From positions 496,001 to 560,000 of the forward strand of contig NZ_CADFEJ010000003.1 of assembly GCF_902833055.1 (NCBI RefSeq): 64,000 nt of DNA, given 5' to 3'. This DNA is from Burkholderia territorii (GTDB lineage Bacteria > Pseudomonadota > Gammaproteobacteria > Burkholderiales > Burkholderiaceae). The notes under the pieces are model-generated. The model was not told where the DNA came from and did no database searches. It saw nothing but the letters and a program-made list of their open reading frames with translations. Below, piece after piece: positions 43,408 through 53,593 of this stretch. A program made the translations under genes and the position numbers. Positions within the stretch are counted from its first letter, which is position 1. Every line of letters begins with the position of its first letter.

Positions 43408-44049
43408 CTAGAACTTCATCCCGACGCCCACGCCAACGATCAGCGGATCGATGTGCAGCGTGCCGATGCCCTTGTCGCCGAGCGTTGCATCGGTGCTCAT
43501 CCAGATCTTCTTCACGTCGACGTTCATGAACACCTTCTTCGTCAACTGCACGTCGACGCCGAACTGCAGCGCGGGACCGAAGCTGCTCTTGTTGATCGAC
43601 ACGCCTTCCCCGCCGACGTTGAGCCCGTTGTTGTAGAAGTACGTGTAGTTCAGGCCCGCGCCGACGTACGGCCGCACCTTGCCGGCATGATTGAAGTGGT
43701 ACTGCAGCAGCAGCGTCGGCGGCAGCACGCCCACGCCGCCGAGATTGCCGAGGCTCGACGTCATCTGATGCCGCGACGTGCCGAGGATCAGTTCCACGCC
43801 GAGGTAGTCGCGGATCATGTAGGTGAAGTCGAGCTCCGGCACGATCGCGTTGTTCACGCCGGTGTTGATCGCGCCGAGCGTGTCGCTGCCGCGCTCGTTC
43901 GGCTGGATGCTGATCGCGCGCAGCCGGACCAGTACGTCACCCTGGTTGATCCCGTCGCCCGGCGACGCCGCGTGCGACAGCGACGGCATCGTGGCGAGGC
44001 TCGCCGCGACTGCGGCAGCGGTGACACATGTTCGAATCGTTTTTTGCAT
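43408..44049 (-). CDS. ompW: OmpW-family outer-membrane protein
   Basis: A 213-residue protein with a signal peptide (MQKTIRTCVTAAAVAASLATMPSLSHA) and an eight-stranded beta-barrel pattern: GDVLVRLRAISIQPNE, PELDFTYMIRDYLGVELILG, LPPTLLLQYHFN, RPYVGAGLNYTYFY, and a final strand ending VGVGVGMKF with the terminal Phe of outer-membrane barrels. OmpW forms a small hydrophobic channel for non-polar compounds. It is monocistronic, with its own terminator. Confidence 0.92.
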   Translation of the reverse strand: MQKTIRTCVTAAAVAASLATMPSLSHAASPGDGINQGDVLVRLRAISIQPNERGSDTLGAINTGVNNAIVPELDFTYMIRDYLGVELILGTSRHQMTSSLGNLGGVGVLPPTLLLQYHFNHAGKVRPYVGAGLNYTYFYNNGLNVGGEGVSINKSSFGPALQFGVDVQLTKKVFMNVDVKKIWMSTDATLGDKGIGTLHIDPLIVGVGVGMKF

Positions 44050-44114
44050 GATACGGACCCCTGTAGAATGTATTCCATTCTCCACGTAGGGTCTTTGGGT
44101 CGTCTTGATATCCG

Positions 44115-45305
44115 TCAAGCCAGCGTAAACATTGGACGGTTTGTCGCAGGCTCCGCCGCACGGCCGGTCAGCAGCAGGTCGAGCAGATCGCGCACGCTGC
44201 GGATCGCGTTGCCGAACGGCAGCGCTTCGCGGCCGCGGAAGAACAACCCGTTCGCGACATCGCCGCGCAGCGCGGCCGCGAGCCGCGTGTCGATGCAGAA
44301 ATGGCCGAACTTCTCGATGCCGTCGCGCAGCCCGCAGACGCTCAGGCACTCGAGCGCGGTCGGGCAGCGCTGCTTGAACGCGCCGAGCTTGTCGCGAATG
44401 CGCGTTTCGTTGCGCAGATAGCGATCGAGCCAGGGGGTCTTCACCGCGCGCGCCGGCAGCCCCGTCACGCTCACGAATTCGACGATGTCCTCGGGCAGCG
44501 CATCGGCCAGCACGCGCTTGAAGTTCGGATGCGCATCGCCTTCCTCCGTCACCGCGAACGGCGTTCCCACCTGCACGCCGTTCGCACCGGCCGCAAGCGC
44601 CGCACGCACGGTGTCGTGGCTGTTGATCCCGCCCGCGACGATCAGCGGGATCGCATCGCGCGCGAGGCCGAGCGACGCCATTACCTGCGCGGTCTCGTCG
44701 AGCACGCGCGCGAAATCGAAGCGCGCATCGTGCATGTCGTCGATCTGCGTGACGCCGAGATGGCCGCCCGCATGCGCGGGATGCTCGATCACGATCGCAT
44801 CGGGCAGCCGGCCCTTCTTCATCCACTTCTTCAGCACCAGCGCGATCCCGCGGCTGTCCGACAGGATCGGGATCAGCGCGATGTCGTGGCCGTGCGTGAG
44901 ATCGGGCAGATCCAGCGGCAAGCCGGCGCCCATCACGATCGCGTCCGCGCCTTCGTCGCACGCGACGCGCACGTAGTCCGCATGCGCGCTCACCGCCTTC
45001 ATCACGTTGACCGCGATCATTCCGCGCCCTTCGCTGTACGTCTTCGCGAGGCGAATCTCGCGCGCGAGCGCGTCGAGGTTCGCGGCCTCGAGCGTCGCCC
45101 GGTCGGGGTTCGCGCGACAGCGCGCGAGCAGATCCGCGTGATGGTGGCGCAGGTCGATGCTCGCGATCGTGCCGAGCGCGCCTTCGCGCGCGACGCTGCC
45201 CGCGAGGCGGTGCGCGGAGATGCCGACGCCCATGCCGCCCTGCACCACGGGCAGCAAGGTGCGGCCGCGAATCGTGAGCGGCGGGAAGGAAGTGCGTGCG
45301 GTCAT
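44115..45305 (-). CDS. Nitronate monooxygenase / 2-nitropropane dioxygenase-like enzyme
   Basis: A 396-residue FMN-binding TIM barrel. Signatures: PVVQGGMGVGISAHRLAGSVA near the N terminus, IVMGAGLPLDLPDL, VIEHPAHAGGHLG (with the catalytic-region His) and IVAGGINSHDTVRAALAAGANGVQVGTPF (phosphate-binding end). It should oxidise nitroalkanes/nitronates or act as a related flavin enzyme such as an enoyl reductase; the long C-terminal Cys-containing part (after about 300) is characteristic of the NMO class II subgroup. I chose the ATG at 45305. Upstream in-frame sequence is unconserved. Confidence 0.82.
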   Translation of the reverse strand: MTARTSFPPLTIRGRTLLPVVQGGMGVGISAHRLAGSVAREGALGTIASIDLRHHHADLLARCRANPDRATLEAANLDALAREIRLAKTYSEGRGMIAVNVMKAVSAHADYVRVACDEGADAIVMGAGLPLDLPDLTHGHDIALIPILSDSRGIALVLKKWMKKGRLPDAIVIEHPAHAGGHLGVTQIDDMHDARFDFARVLDETAQVMASLGLARDAIPLIVAGGINSHDTVRAALAAGANGVQVGTPFAVTEEGDAHPNFKRVLADALPEDIVEFVSVTGLPARAVKTPWLDRYLRNETRIRDKLGAFKQRCPTALECLSVCGLRDGIEKFGHFCIDTRLAAALRGDVANGLFFRGREALPFGNAIRSVRDLLDLLLTGRAAEPATNRPMFTLA

Positions 45306-45383
45306 CTGAACCTCGTCGAAACATCGGAAATCGGAAACGCGATGATCGACGCATCCACCGGCGCGCACCTTGACGGCCGTCAA

Positions 45384-45410
45384 TAAAAAAACGGCACGCG
45401 AGCGTGCCGT
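45384..45410 (-). terminator. Terminator of the aldehyde dehydrogenase gene
   Basis: ACGGCACGC and GCGTGCCGT form a nine-base perfect stem with a two-base centre, followed on the minus strand by seven T residues. It separates the dehydrogenase from the nitronate monooxygenase-like gene. Confidence 0.87.
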
Positions 45411-45434
45411 TGCGGGTCATGCGCGGCGAAACGC

Positions 45435-46871
45435 TCAGGCTGGACTGGCCGGCTTGAACTGCATCGACTTGTACTCGAGATACTCTTCGAGCCCGTACAC
45501 GCCGTTCTCGCGGCCGTGTCCCGACTGCTTGTAGCCGCCGAAGGGCGCGGCGCCGTTCCACGTGCCGCCGTTGATGTCGACCTGGCCCGTGCGGATGCGG
45601 CGCGCCACGCGCATCGCGCGTTCGTCGCTGCCGGCCCATACCGCGCCGCCGAGCCCGTACGGCGAATCGTTCGCGATGCGCACGGCTTCGTCCTCGTCGC
45701 GATACGTGATGATCGACAGCACCGGCCCGAAGATCTCTTCCTGCGCGATCGTCGATTTCGGATCGACGCGGCCGAACACCGTCGGCTTCACGAAGAAGCC
45801 CTTCGTGAGCCCTTCCGGCAGGCCCGTGCCGCCGGTCACGAGTTCCGCGCCGTCGTCGATTCCGCGCTGGATGTAGGCCTGCACGCGCTGCTGCTGCGCG
45901 GCCGATGCGAGTGCGCCGAGGCGCGTCGTTTCCAGGCGCGGATCGCCCGCGACATACGCTTCGGCCGCCGCCTTCGCGATCGCGCGCGCCTCGTCGTAGC
46001 GGGCCTGCGGCACCAGCATCCGCGTGTGCGCCGAACAGGTCTGGCCCGCGTTCAGGTAGCACGCGTTCACCGTGCCCTTCACCGCCGCCGCGAAATCCGC
46101 ATCATCGAGGATCACCGATGCCGACTTGCCGCCCAGTTCGAGCGCGACGCGCTTCACGCCCGCGGCCGCCAGTTCGGCCACGCGCTTGCCGGCGCGCGTC
46201 GAACCCGTGAACGACACCATGTCGACGTCCGGATCGCTAGCCAGCACCTCGCCGACCACCGGGCCAAAACCGCACACGAGGTTGAACACACCCGGCGGCA
46301 GCCCCGCTTCGTGAATCGCCTCGGCGAGCATGAACGCGTTGAGCGGCGCGACTTCGGACGGCTTCAGGACGACCGTGCAGCCGGCCGCGAGCGCCGGCGC
46401 GACCTTCAGCGTGATCTGGTTGAGCGGGTAGTTCCACGGCGTGATCGCCGCGACGACGCCGACCGGCTCGCGCACGACCAGCGAGTTGCCGACCGTCGCT
46501 TCGAATTCGAACGATTCGGCGAGCTTCGCGTAGGCCTTCCAGTTGTAGATCGGGCCGCCGACCTGGATCGCGCGCGACAGCTTGATCGGCATCCCGACTT
46601 CGCCGGTGATCGACTGCGCAAGTTCCTCGCTGCGCGCCTGCAGACGCTCGACGATCTTGCGCAGATAGCCCGCGCGCGTCGCGGCCGGCGTCGCGGCCCA
46701 TGCGTCGAACGCCGCGCGCGCCGCACGGATCGCGTCCTGCGCGTCCGACGCCACGCCCTCGGGAATCCGGCCGATCACGGCTTCGGTGCCCGAGTCGATC
46801 ACGTCGATCGTGCCCGTTCCGGCCGGCTTGCGCCATGCACCGTCGATATAGAACTGATCGTAGATTTTCAT
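45435..46871 (-). CDS. NAD(P)-dependent aldehyde dehydrogenase
   Basis: A 478-residue aldehyde dehydrogenase of normal length. Catalytic residues: Asn146 (PWNYPL), Glu245 (LELGGKS) and nucleophile Cys279 ([11 protein letters not shown]); the cofactor loop is [11 protein letters not shown]. It oxidises an aldehyde to an acid in the cytoplasm; substrate specificity cannot be set from sequence alone. The ATG at 46871 has AGGAAG upstream. In-frame sequence up to 47063 is low-complexity and not conserved. It is transcribed alone. Confidence 0.9.
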   Translation of the reverse strand: MKIYDQFYIDGAWRKPAGTGTIDVIDSGTEAVIGRIPEGVASDAQDAIRAARAAFDAWAATPAATRAGYLRKIVERLQARSEELAQSITGEVGMPIKLSRAIQVGGPIYNWKAYAKLAESFEFEATVGNSLVVREPVGVVAAITPWNYPLNQITLKVAPALAAGCTVVLKPSEVAPLNAFMLAEAIHEAGLPPGVFNLVCGFGPVVGEVLASDPDVDMVSFTGSTRAGKRVAELAAAGVKRVALELGGKSASVILDDADFAAAVKGTVNACYLNAGQTCSAHTRMLVPQARYDEARAIAKAAAEAYVAGDPRLETTRLGALASAAQQQRVQAYIQRGIDDGAELVTGGTGLPEGLTKGFFVKPTVFGRVDPKSTIAQEEIFGPVLSIITYRDEDEAVRIANDSPYGLGGAVWAGSDERAMRVARRIRTGQVDINGGTWNGAAPFGGYKQSGHGRENGVYGLEEYLEYKSMQFKPASPA

Positions 46872-47139
46872 CGCTTCCTGTCTCCCGGAAAACGGCCATT
46901 CTAACGACTGCGGCATGGCGCGGCGACGACGCGAAACGGGGCCTCGCGCGTCGCCGAACGGCCCGCGCGGACGCCGGCGATCGAGCGGCGGGCGCCCGCC
47001 GCCGGCAACCTCGGCATCCGCGCCACGCCTTGGCACCACGAGGCCGCGCCACGCGGCCACCATCGTGCTATGTTTTTACTATCGGCGCCGGCTGCTGCAG
47101 CCCGCGCCATCCGGAATCGATGCTTTCGTGAGCGCTGCC

Positions 47140-47505
47140 ATGACCGATGCACCCAACAACCTCGGTTCGCAAGATCGCCTGGAGCTGCTGTGCTGGCTCA
47201 CCTGCGGCAATCTCGGGGCGTTTTACCTGAACGAATCCTGGCCGGACGCATCGTTCCAGGTGAAGGCCGCGCACCGCTGGCTCGACCGCCACCATCGGCA
47301 ATGCGACTGGCTCGCGATCGCGAAGCTGGCCGCGCTGGCACAGGACATCGCCAAGCGGCACGCCGATTTCGTCGACGCGTCGTGGGCGCGCGACGCGGTC
47401 GAGGAAATCGTCGATACCGACGATCTCGACTACCGGGCGAAGCTCGTGCAGTGGGTGTACGACGACTGCTGCAAGGCGCTCGCCGACAAGCGGCTGGCCG
47501 ACTGA
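47140..47505 (+). CDS. Conserved helical protein of unknown function
   Basis: A 121-residue soluble protein starting MTDAPNNLGSQDRLELLCWL. It is mainly helical, with LESWPDASF-like NESWPDASFQVKAAHRWLDRH and a Cys-Cys pair near the end (WVYDDCCKALADK). I do not recognise a family. A GTG four codons earlier is an alternative start. It is divergent from the aldehyde dehydrogenase and convergent with an Lrp-type regulator. Confidence 0.65.
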   Translation: MTDAPNNLGSQDRLELLCWLTCGNLGAFYLNESWPDASFQVKAAHRWLDRHHRQCDWLAIAKLAALAQDIAKRHADFVDASWARDAVEEIVDTDDLDYRAKLVQWVYDDCCKALADKRLAD

Positions 47506-47539
47506 CCGCTCGCGCACGCGCGAGCGCCGTTGCGCGCCG

Positions 47540-48004
47540 TCACGCGATCGGCAACCGCTGCGTCGACTTCAGCTGCCGCAGCGACAGGTTCGACCGAATG
47601 CTCAGCACACCGGGCAGTTTGCGCAGCACCCGTTCGACAAAGTGACTGTAGTCGTCGAGATCGGCTGCCACCACCTGCAGCAGGAAATCCGCCTCGCCGG
47701 TCGTGTTGTCGCACGCGAGCACGTTGGGGCTGGCCTGGATCAGGCGCTCGAACTCGGCCGTCACTTCCTCGCCGTGCTGCGTGCAGACGATCTGCACGAA
47801 CGCCATCACGCCAAACCCGAGCTTTCTGCGGTCGAGCCGTGCGTGATAGCCCGCGATCAACCCCGCTTCCTCCAGCCGCCTGAGGCGGCGCCAGCAGGAC
47901 GTCTCGCTCAGCGAGAACGCTTCGGCGAGTCGCGCATTCGACACGCGCCCGTCCTGCTGCAGCATGTCCAGCATGCCGCGATCGATCCTGTCGAGTTGTT
48001 CCAT
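47540..48004 (-). CDS. Lrp/AsnC-family transcriptional regulator
   Basis: A 154-residue regulator with an N-terminal helix-turn-helix (LDRIDRGMLDMLQQDGRVSN, then ETSCWRRLRRLEEAG) and a RAM effector domain (VMAFVQIVCTQHGEEVTAEF to LRKLPGVLSIRSNLSLRQLK). It is divergent from the zinc alcohol dehydrogenase, with 133 bases between, so it probably controls that gene as well as itself. AAGGAA precedes the ATG. Confidence 0.88.
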   Translation of the reverse strand: MEQLDRIDRGMLDMLQQDGRVSNARLAEAFSLSETSCWRRLRRLEEAGLIAGYHARLDRRKLGFGVMAFVQIVCTQHGEEVTAEFERLIQASPNVLACDNTTGEADFLLQVVAADLDDYSHFVERVLRKLPGVLSIRSNLSLRQLKSTQRLPIA

Positions 48005-48137
48005 GAAAATTCCTTGCGGCAATCGCGCGATGATCGCAAGGCTATCTCACAAACCGCCGCTTCTCAATCGAAAAACGAAAGATAAACCCGCTTCTTCCAC
48101 GATATATTGAAAGAGTCATTCGACTCAGGAGGAGATC

Positions 48138-49184
48138 GTGAAAGCAGTTGTCTACGAAGCGTTCGGCGCCGCGCCGCGGCTGATGAACGTCGACGATCCG
48201 ACGCCGGCACCCGACGGCGTCGTGATCGAAGTGAAAGCGACCGGCGTGTGCCGCAGCGACTGGCACGGCTGGATGGGGCACGATCCGGACATCGTGCTGC
48301 CGCATGTGCCGGGCCACGAACTCGCCGGCGTCGTGGTCGCCACCGGTGCAGCGGTCACGCGCTGGAAAGCCGGCGACCGCGTCACGGTGCCGTTCGTCGC
48401 CGGCTGCGGCCGCTGCCCGGAATGCCACTCGGGCAACCAGCAGGTCTGCGAGCAGCAGTTCCAGCCCGGCTTCACGCACTGGGGCTCGTTCGCCCAATAC
48501 GTCGGCATCCATCACGCGGACCTGAATCTCGTGCGCCTGCCCGATGCGCTCGACTTTCCGACCGCGGCAAGCCTCGGATGCCGCTTCGTGACGTCGTTTC
48601 GCGCGGTGGTCGACCAGGGCCGCACGTCCGCCGGCCAATGGGTCGCCGTGCACGGCTGCGGAGGCGTGGGTCTGTCGGCGATCATGATCGCGCATGCGAT
48701 CGGTGCGAACGTCGTCGCGATCGACATTTCGGACGAGGCGCTCGCGCTCGCGCGATCGGTCGGCGCAGCGGCGACCGTCAATGCGTCGCAAGTCGCCGAC
48801 GTCGTCGATGCGGTCAGGGAAATCACACGCGGCGGCGCACACGTGTCGCTCGATGCGCTGGGTCATCCGACCACCTGCTTCAATTCGATCAGCAATCTGC
48901 GCCGGCGCGGCAAGCACGTGCAGGTCGGGCTGATGCTCGGTGAGCATGCGACACCGGCCGTGCCGATGAGCAAGGTCATCGCGCACGAGCTGGAGATTCT
49001 CGGCAGCCACGGGATGCAGGCGCATCGATACGACGCGATGCTCGACATGATTCATGCCGGCACGCTCGCGCCGAGCCGGTTGATCGGCAAGAAAATCAGT
49101 CTCGGCCAGTCGATCGACGCGCTGATGAACATGAACCGGTTCGAAGGCGCCGGCGTAACGGTCGTGACGGACTTTTCGGGCTGA
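48138..49184 (+). CDS. Zinc-dependent alcohol dehydrogenase
   Basis: A 348-residue medium-chain dehydrogenase. Catalytic-zinc residues Cys38 and His60-Glu61 (PGHELAG) and structural-zinc cysteines 90, 93, 96 and 104 ([16 protein letters not shown]) are all present. The NAD-binding motif is [12 protein letters not shown]. It oxidises an alcohol; the substrate is unknown. The GTG start has an excellent GGAGGAG ribosome binding site. Control by the divergent Lrp-type protein is likely. Confidence 0.9.
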   Translation: MKAVVYEAFGAAPRLMNVDDPTPAPDGVVIEVKATGVCRSDWHGWMGHDPDIVLPHVPGHELAGVVVATGAAVTRWKAGDRVTVPFVAGCGRCPECHSGNQQVCEQQFQPGFTHWGSFAQYVGIHHADLNLVRLPDALDFPTAASLGCRFVTSFRAVVDQGRTSAGQWVAVHGCGGVGLSAIMIAHAIGANVVAIDISDEALALARSVGAAATVNASQVADVVDAVREITRGGAHVSLDALGHPTTCFNSISNLRRRGKHVQVGLMLGEHATPAVPMSKVIAHELEILGSHGMQAHRYDAMLDMIHAGTLAPSRLIGKKISLGQSIDALMNMNRFEGAGVTVVTDFSG

Positions 49185-49340
49185 CGCGGCCGGGCATTAA
49201 CGCCGGCGATGGCGACAGCCTACTTCCGTCGCCGTCGCCGCCCCAGCCCGTTCCGCGTTTTGCGTTTCGCGCACGAACGGTTCGCAACGCCCATTCGCCA
49301 TGGATTCGACGATGCTCGACGGGCGGCCGGGCCCAGTTGC

Positions 49341-49374
49341 GAAAAAGCCCGCCAGGCTTACGCGTGGCGGGCTT
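49341..49374 (-). terminator. Terminator of the ABC-F gene
   Basis: AAGCCCGCCA and TGGCGGGCTT pair perfectly around a ten-base loop, followed on the minus strand by a T-run. It lies about 35 bases after the stop codon and also faces the convergent alcohol dehydrogenase. Confidence 0.86.
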
Positions 49375-49409
49375 CCGGTACATCAGATCGGGCCTGGCAG
49401 CCCGGGCAA

Positions 49410-51002
49410 TTACTCCTGCCCCTGGCTCGCGAGGAAATCCTCGTAATTGCCGCCGAAGTCGAACAGCGTGCCGTCCGTGCGCACTTCGATGATCCGGTTC
49501 GCCAGCCCGCTCACGAACTCGCGGTCGTGCGACACGAAGATCAGCGTGCCTTCGAACTGCTCGAGCGCGATCTGCAGCGACTCGATCGACTCCATGTCCA
49601 TGTGGTTGGTCGGCTCGTCCATCAGCAGCACGTTGTGGCGGCCGAGCATCAGCTTGCCCCAGATCATGCGGCCCTTCTCGCCGCCGGACAGCACCTTCAC
49701 CGACTTCTTGATGTCGTCGGACGAGAACAGCAGGCGGCCAAGCGTGCCGCGCACCATCGTTTCGTCGTCGCCGTCCTTGCGGTACTGGTCGATCCAGTCC
49801 ATCAGCGTGATGTCGTCCGGGAACTCCTCGTACGTGTCCTGCGGCATGTAGCCGACATTCGCGTTCTCGGACCACTTCACCGTGCCGTGATCGAGCGGCA
49901 GCGCGCCGAGCAGCGAGCGCAGCAGCGTCGTCTTGCCCGCGCCGTTCTCGCCGATGATCGCGATGCGCTCGCCCGGCTGCACCGACAGGTTGAAGTTCTG
50001 GAAGATCGTGCGCTCGTACTTCTTCGTGATCTCTTCGGCCACCACCGCGACGTTGTGCAGCTTCTTGTCGAACTCGAAGCGGATGAACGGGTTCTGGCGC
50101 GACGACGGCTTGAATTCCTCGATCTTGATCTTGTCGATCTGCTTCGCGCGGCTCGTTGCCTGGCGAGCCTTCGACTTGTTCGCCGAGAAGCGGCGCACGA
50201 AGTCCTGCAGCTCGGCCACGCGCTCCTTCGCGCGCGCGTTCGCCGCGGCCTGGCGCTCGCGCGCCTGTGCCGATGCGAGCATGTAGTCGTCGTAGTTGCC
50301 CGGCCAGACCTTCAGCGTGCCGTAGTCCATGTCGGCCATGTGCGTGCACACCGAGTTCAGGAAGTGACGATCGTGCGAGATGATGATCATCGTCGAGTTG
50401 TACTCGTTGAGCGTGTGCTCGAGCCAACGGATCGAGTTGATGTCGAGGTTGTTGGTCGGTTCGTCGAGCAGCAGCACGTCCGGCTTCGAGAACAGCGCCT
50501 GCGCGAGCAACACGCGCAGCTTCCAGCCCGGTGCGACGTCGGCCATCGTGCCGTTGTGGAACTTCTCCTCGATGCCGATGCCGAGCAGCAGCGCACCCGC
50601 GCGCGCCTCGGCGTCGTAGCCGCCGTATTCGGCGAACTTGCCTTCGAGTTCGGCCGCGTGCATGTAGTCGTCGTCGGTGGCTTCCGGATTCGCGTAGATC
50701 GCGTCGCGCTCGGTCATCGCGGCCCACATCTCGGTGTGGCCCATCATCACGACGTCGAGCACGCGCACGTCTTCATACGCGAACTGGTCCTGGCGCAGCT
50801 TGCCCAGGCGCACGTTCGGCTCGAGCGCGACGTTGCCGGCGCTCGGCTCGAGGTCGCCGCCCAGGATCTTCATGAAGGTCGACTTGCCGCAGCCGTTCGC
50901 GCCGATCAGACCGTAGCGGTTGCCCTCGCCGAATTTGACCGAGATATTCTCGAACAAGGGCTTCGGCCCGAATTGCATCGTGATGTTGGCAGTAGAAAGC
51001 AC
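49410..51002 (-). CDS. ybiT: ABC-F ribosome-associated ATPase, YbiT type
   Basis: A 530-residue soluble protein with two ABC ATPase domains and no membrane segment. Walker A motifs are GANGCGKS and GENGAGKT, Walker B motifs [11 protein letters not shown] and [11 protein letters not shown]. The second signature LSGGEKGR is intact, while the first is degenerate (VAPGWKLR). The inter-domain linker is rich in Arg/Lys (about 240-300), the arm that enters the ribosome in this family. It binds ribosomes and probably rescues or regulates stalled translation. Confidence 0.92.
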   Translation of the reverse strand: MLSTANITMQFGPKPLFENISVKFGEGNRYGLIGANGCGKSTFMKILGGDLEPSAGNVALEPNVRLGKLRQDQFAYEDVRVLDVVMMGHTEMWAAMTERDAIYANPEATDDDYMHAAELEGKFAEYGGYDAEARAGALLLGIGIEEKFHNGTMADVAPGWKLRVLLAQALFSKPDVLLLDEPTNNLDINSIRWLEHTLNEYNSTMIIISHDRHFLNSVCTHMADMDYGTLKVWPGNYDDYMLASAQARERQAAANARAKERVAELQDFVRRFSANKSKARQATSRAKQIDKIKIEEFKPSSRQNPFIRFEFDKKLHNVAVVAEEITKKYERTIFQNFNLSVQPGERIAIIGENGAGKTTLLRSLLGALPLDHGTVKWSENANVGYMPQDTYEEFPDDITLMDWIDQYRKDGDDETMVRGTLGRLLFSSDDIKKSVKVLSGGEKGRMIWGKLMLGRHNVLLMDEPTNHMDMESIESLQIALEQFEGTLIFVSHDREFVSGLANRIIEVRTDGTLFDFGGNYEDFLASQGQE

Positions 51003-51133
51003 GGCAGGTCCCGTAAGAGAGAAATCGACGGAAAACCGTGTATTTTAGCAGGTGTCGGAGAAACTGCCGACCACCCCGATCCGGCCCCGCCAGCCGGGCC
51101 GGCGCGTGTGGCACCGACCCTGCCTCGCCCACG

Positions 51134-53440
51134 TCACTTGCCGGCCTTCACCGCCGCCTTCTGCGCCGCCTTGGCCTTCATCTGCCCGAACAGCTCCGAG
51201 CACGGCACGTCGCGGTTGTTGCTCGGCGCGATCAGCGGAATCAGCGCCGCGAACGGGTTGATCAGGCCCAGCCCGACCATCGCGCCGGCGCGCAGCGCGA
51301 GCGCGCCTGCATCGACACCGACCTTCGGGTTCTTGAACGTGCCCTTCGCGTACAACGGCGAGCGCAACGAGAAGACACGGAAACCCTTCGTATGCGGATG
51401 GATCTTCAGGTCGATCGATTCGTCGCGCAGGTTGATCGGACCGTCGACGTTGATCAGCGCGTCGTCCGTATCGAGCGCGAACACCTTCGGCTCGAGCATG
51501 CCGTCGTTCGCGACAAAGTCCATCGCCGCGCAGTTGATGTTCACGTCGCGGGTGCCGAACAGCTTTTCGTACACGACGTTGGCGACGTTCAGGCCAGCCG
51601 CCTCCATCAGCAGCAGGCTGATGCGGCCGTTCGTGACGAGCGCCTTCACTTCGCCGGTCGATGTCGCCGCGAGCGCCGCCGGCGAGTTGCCGGTCGCCGA
51701 TAGCGACGCGTCGCCGTTGATTTCGCCGAGCGCGGTCTGCATCACCTTCTGCGTCGGGAACAACTGCTTGAGCCTCAGGTGACGCGCGGCCAGCGTAAAG
51801 CGGCCCTTGAGCGGCGTGCGGCTGCCGTCGAGCTGCGCGTTCGTCGCGAGCGTGCCGCCGGCGACGCCGAACTGCAGCGGTTCGAGCGACAGCACGCCGT
51901 CCTGCAGCAGGATGTGCGTGTACAGGTTCGTGATCGGCAGCTGCGCGCTCTTCACGAGCTTGCGCCCGGTGAACTTCACGTCCGCGTCGATCGCGCTCCA
52001 GCGCTCGGTGCGGAACGTCGCGACCGGCAGCACGCGGTCCGGCGGCTGGCGCGTCGTGTCGCCGCGCTTGGCCTTGCTCGCGGCCGAGTCGGCGCCGATG
52101 ACCGGCGCAAGATCGGAGAACTGCAACAGATTCGACACGAGTTCGCCCGACAGCTTCGGCCGCGGCTCGCGCTGCGCCCAGGTGAGCGTACCGCGCAGGT
52201 CGCTGCCGCCGACGCGGCCGTTGAAGTCCTCGTAGCGGAACGTGCTCGCGTGCTGCTTGATGTTGCCGATCAGGCGCCCCTCGGTTGCATACGGCGGCGT
52301 GTCCGGCAGCGTGATGCCGGTGATCTGGTAGAGGTGGGACATCGACGTGCCCTGCAGCCACAGACGCAGGTCCAGTGCCGCGAGATGCGTCGGATCGGTG
52401 AGCGTGCCGACGATCGCGAGCCTCGTGTCGCCGGCCTTCACGTCGGCCTGCAGCGGGAACGGTTGCGTCGTGTTCTCGAGCGCCAGCACGCCGCCCACCT
52501 TGCCGGTGCCGCTGATCGGCACGTTCTTGTACCGGCCGTCGACCTTGAACCCGAACGCATACGTCGGGCCCGCCGGCTTCGCGGGCGCAGCGGCGCCCGA
52601 CGCACCGGACGCACCGCTCGCGCCGGACGCCGTTGCGGTCTTCGACGCGGACGAACCCGAAGAAGCCGGCGCGGCAGCGGACGCACCCGGCGCCGCTGCG
52701 GCCGATGCCGCGCTCGTGCCTGGCGCCGCCGACGCACCCGACGCACCCGACGCGGCCTCGGCCTTCGCCTTCGCGCTCATTCGCGCGGCACCGCTCTTGC
52801 CGATGCGCTGCGCCGATGCCGCGCGCGACGTTTGCTCCTGCTCCTTCAGCACGTCGCCCAGCGGAATCGGCTGGCCGAGCGTATCGATCGCGACCGTCAG
52901 ATCGGCCTTCGTGATCGCATCGCGATACGTGACGACGCCCTTCGCGAAACCGAATCTGTTGAGCCGCACCTTCCACGGCGACGGCTGCGACGACTGCTTG
53001 AACTGGAAAGTCCACGTATTGCGGCCGTCGGCGAGCCGCTCGAGGTCGACGGCAGGATTGACGACGTTGATCGACGGAATGACGATTTCGTGCGCGAGGA
53101 GCGGAAGAATCGCGAGATCGAAATGCGCTGCATCGAGCGTGACGAACTTGGGCCCTTTCGCCCAGTCGGGGTTGCCGATCTCGAGCTGCGTGGCGGAGAA
53201 ACTCGGCCAGGGCACCCATGCGCGCCAGCCGGTCTCGCCGTCGGGGCGGCGCCAGCCGACCTTGAGATCGCCGTTGATCGCGAACGGGCGGCCAAGTGCG
53301 GTACTCACATGTTCGTTGACCCACGGTTTCGCGCGGTTCCAGTCGAACGTGACGATGAAGATGCCAGCCGCCGCGATGATCAGTGCGACGATACCGACGA
53401 TCCAGGCAGCCGATTTGCCGATGGCTCGTGCTAGCGTCAT
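51134..53440 (-). CDS. AsmA-family envelope protein
   Basis: A 768-residue protein with one N-terminal membrane anchor (about residues 8-30: WIVGIVALIIAAAGIFIVTF), then the AsmA N-terminal domain (DWNRAKPWVNEHVSTALGRP) and a long beta-rich periplasmic region typical of lipid-transfer bridge proteins. An Ala/Ser/Gly-rich low-complexity insert (about residues 218-290) interrupts it. It is thought to act in phospholipid transport or outer-membrane assembly. The ATG at 53440 places the anchor at the start; a GTG 33 bases upstream is an alternative. Confidence 0.88.
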   Translation of the reverse strand: MTLARAIGKSAAWIVGIVALIIAAAGIFIVTFDWNRAKPWVNEHVSTALGRPFAINGDLKVGWRRPDGETGWRAWVPWPSFSATQLEIGNPDWAKGPKFVTLDAAHFDLAILPLLAHEIVIPSINVVNPAVDLERLADGRNTWTFQFKQSSQPSPWKVRLNRFGFAKGVVTYRDAITKADLTVAIDTLGQPIPLGDVLKEQEQTSRAASAQRIGKSGAARMSAKAKAEAASGASGASAAPGTSAASAAAAPGASAAAPASSGSSASKTATASGASGASGASGAAAPAKPAGPTYAFGFKVDGRYKNVPISGTGKVGGVLALENTTQPFPLQADVKAGDTRLAIVGTLTDPTHLAALDLRLWLQGTSMSHLYQITGITLPDTPPYATEGRLIGNIKQHASTFRYEDFNGRVGGSDLRGTLTWAQREPRPKLSGELVSNLLQFSDLAPVIGADSAASKAKRGDTTRQPPDRVLPVATFRTERWSAIDADVKFTGRKLVKSAQLPITNLYTHILLQDGVLSLEPLQFGVAGGTLATNAQLDGSRTPLKGRFTLAARHLRLKQLFPTQKVMQTALGEINGDASLSATGNSPAALAATSTGEVKALVTNGRISLLLMEAAGLNVANVVYEKLFGTRDVNINCAAMDFVANDGMLEPKVFALDTDDALINVDGPINLRDESIDLKIHPHTKGFRVFSLRSPLYAKGTFKNPKVGVDAGALALRAGAMVGLGLINPFAALIPLIAPSNNRDVPCSELFGQMKAKAAQKAAVKAGK
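52560..52790. repeat. Low-complexity Ala/Ser/Gly-coding stretch inside the AsmA-family gene
   Basis: Short units such as GACGCACCC (tandem at 52731-52748) encode runs of GASGAS, SAAAAPGA and SGASGASGA. The stretch is in frame and free of stops. It is likely a flexible linker that can vary in length between strains. Confidence 0.6.
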
Positions 53441-53593
53441 GGCGGTTCCGTTGTTGTTCTGCAAAGTTTGCACGCCATGTCGGGCTCACTTGCGTGAGCG
53501 AACGAAGCACGACACCGGCGGCTTTTCAATGGGTATTATGGCGCACGCCGCGGCAACGCTTCGGCGCCGTTAACGCTTTTTTTCATCTGTGAC

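Noticed and set aside
46872..47063. N-terminal extension of the aldehyde dehydrogenase
   Set aside because: Arg/Pro/Gly-rich and unlike the family; the ATG at 46871 has AGGAAG at proper spacing.
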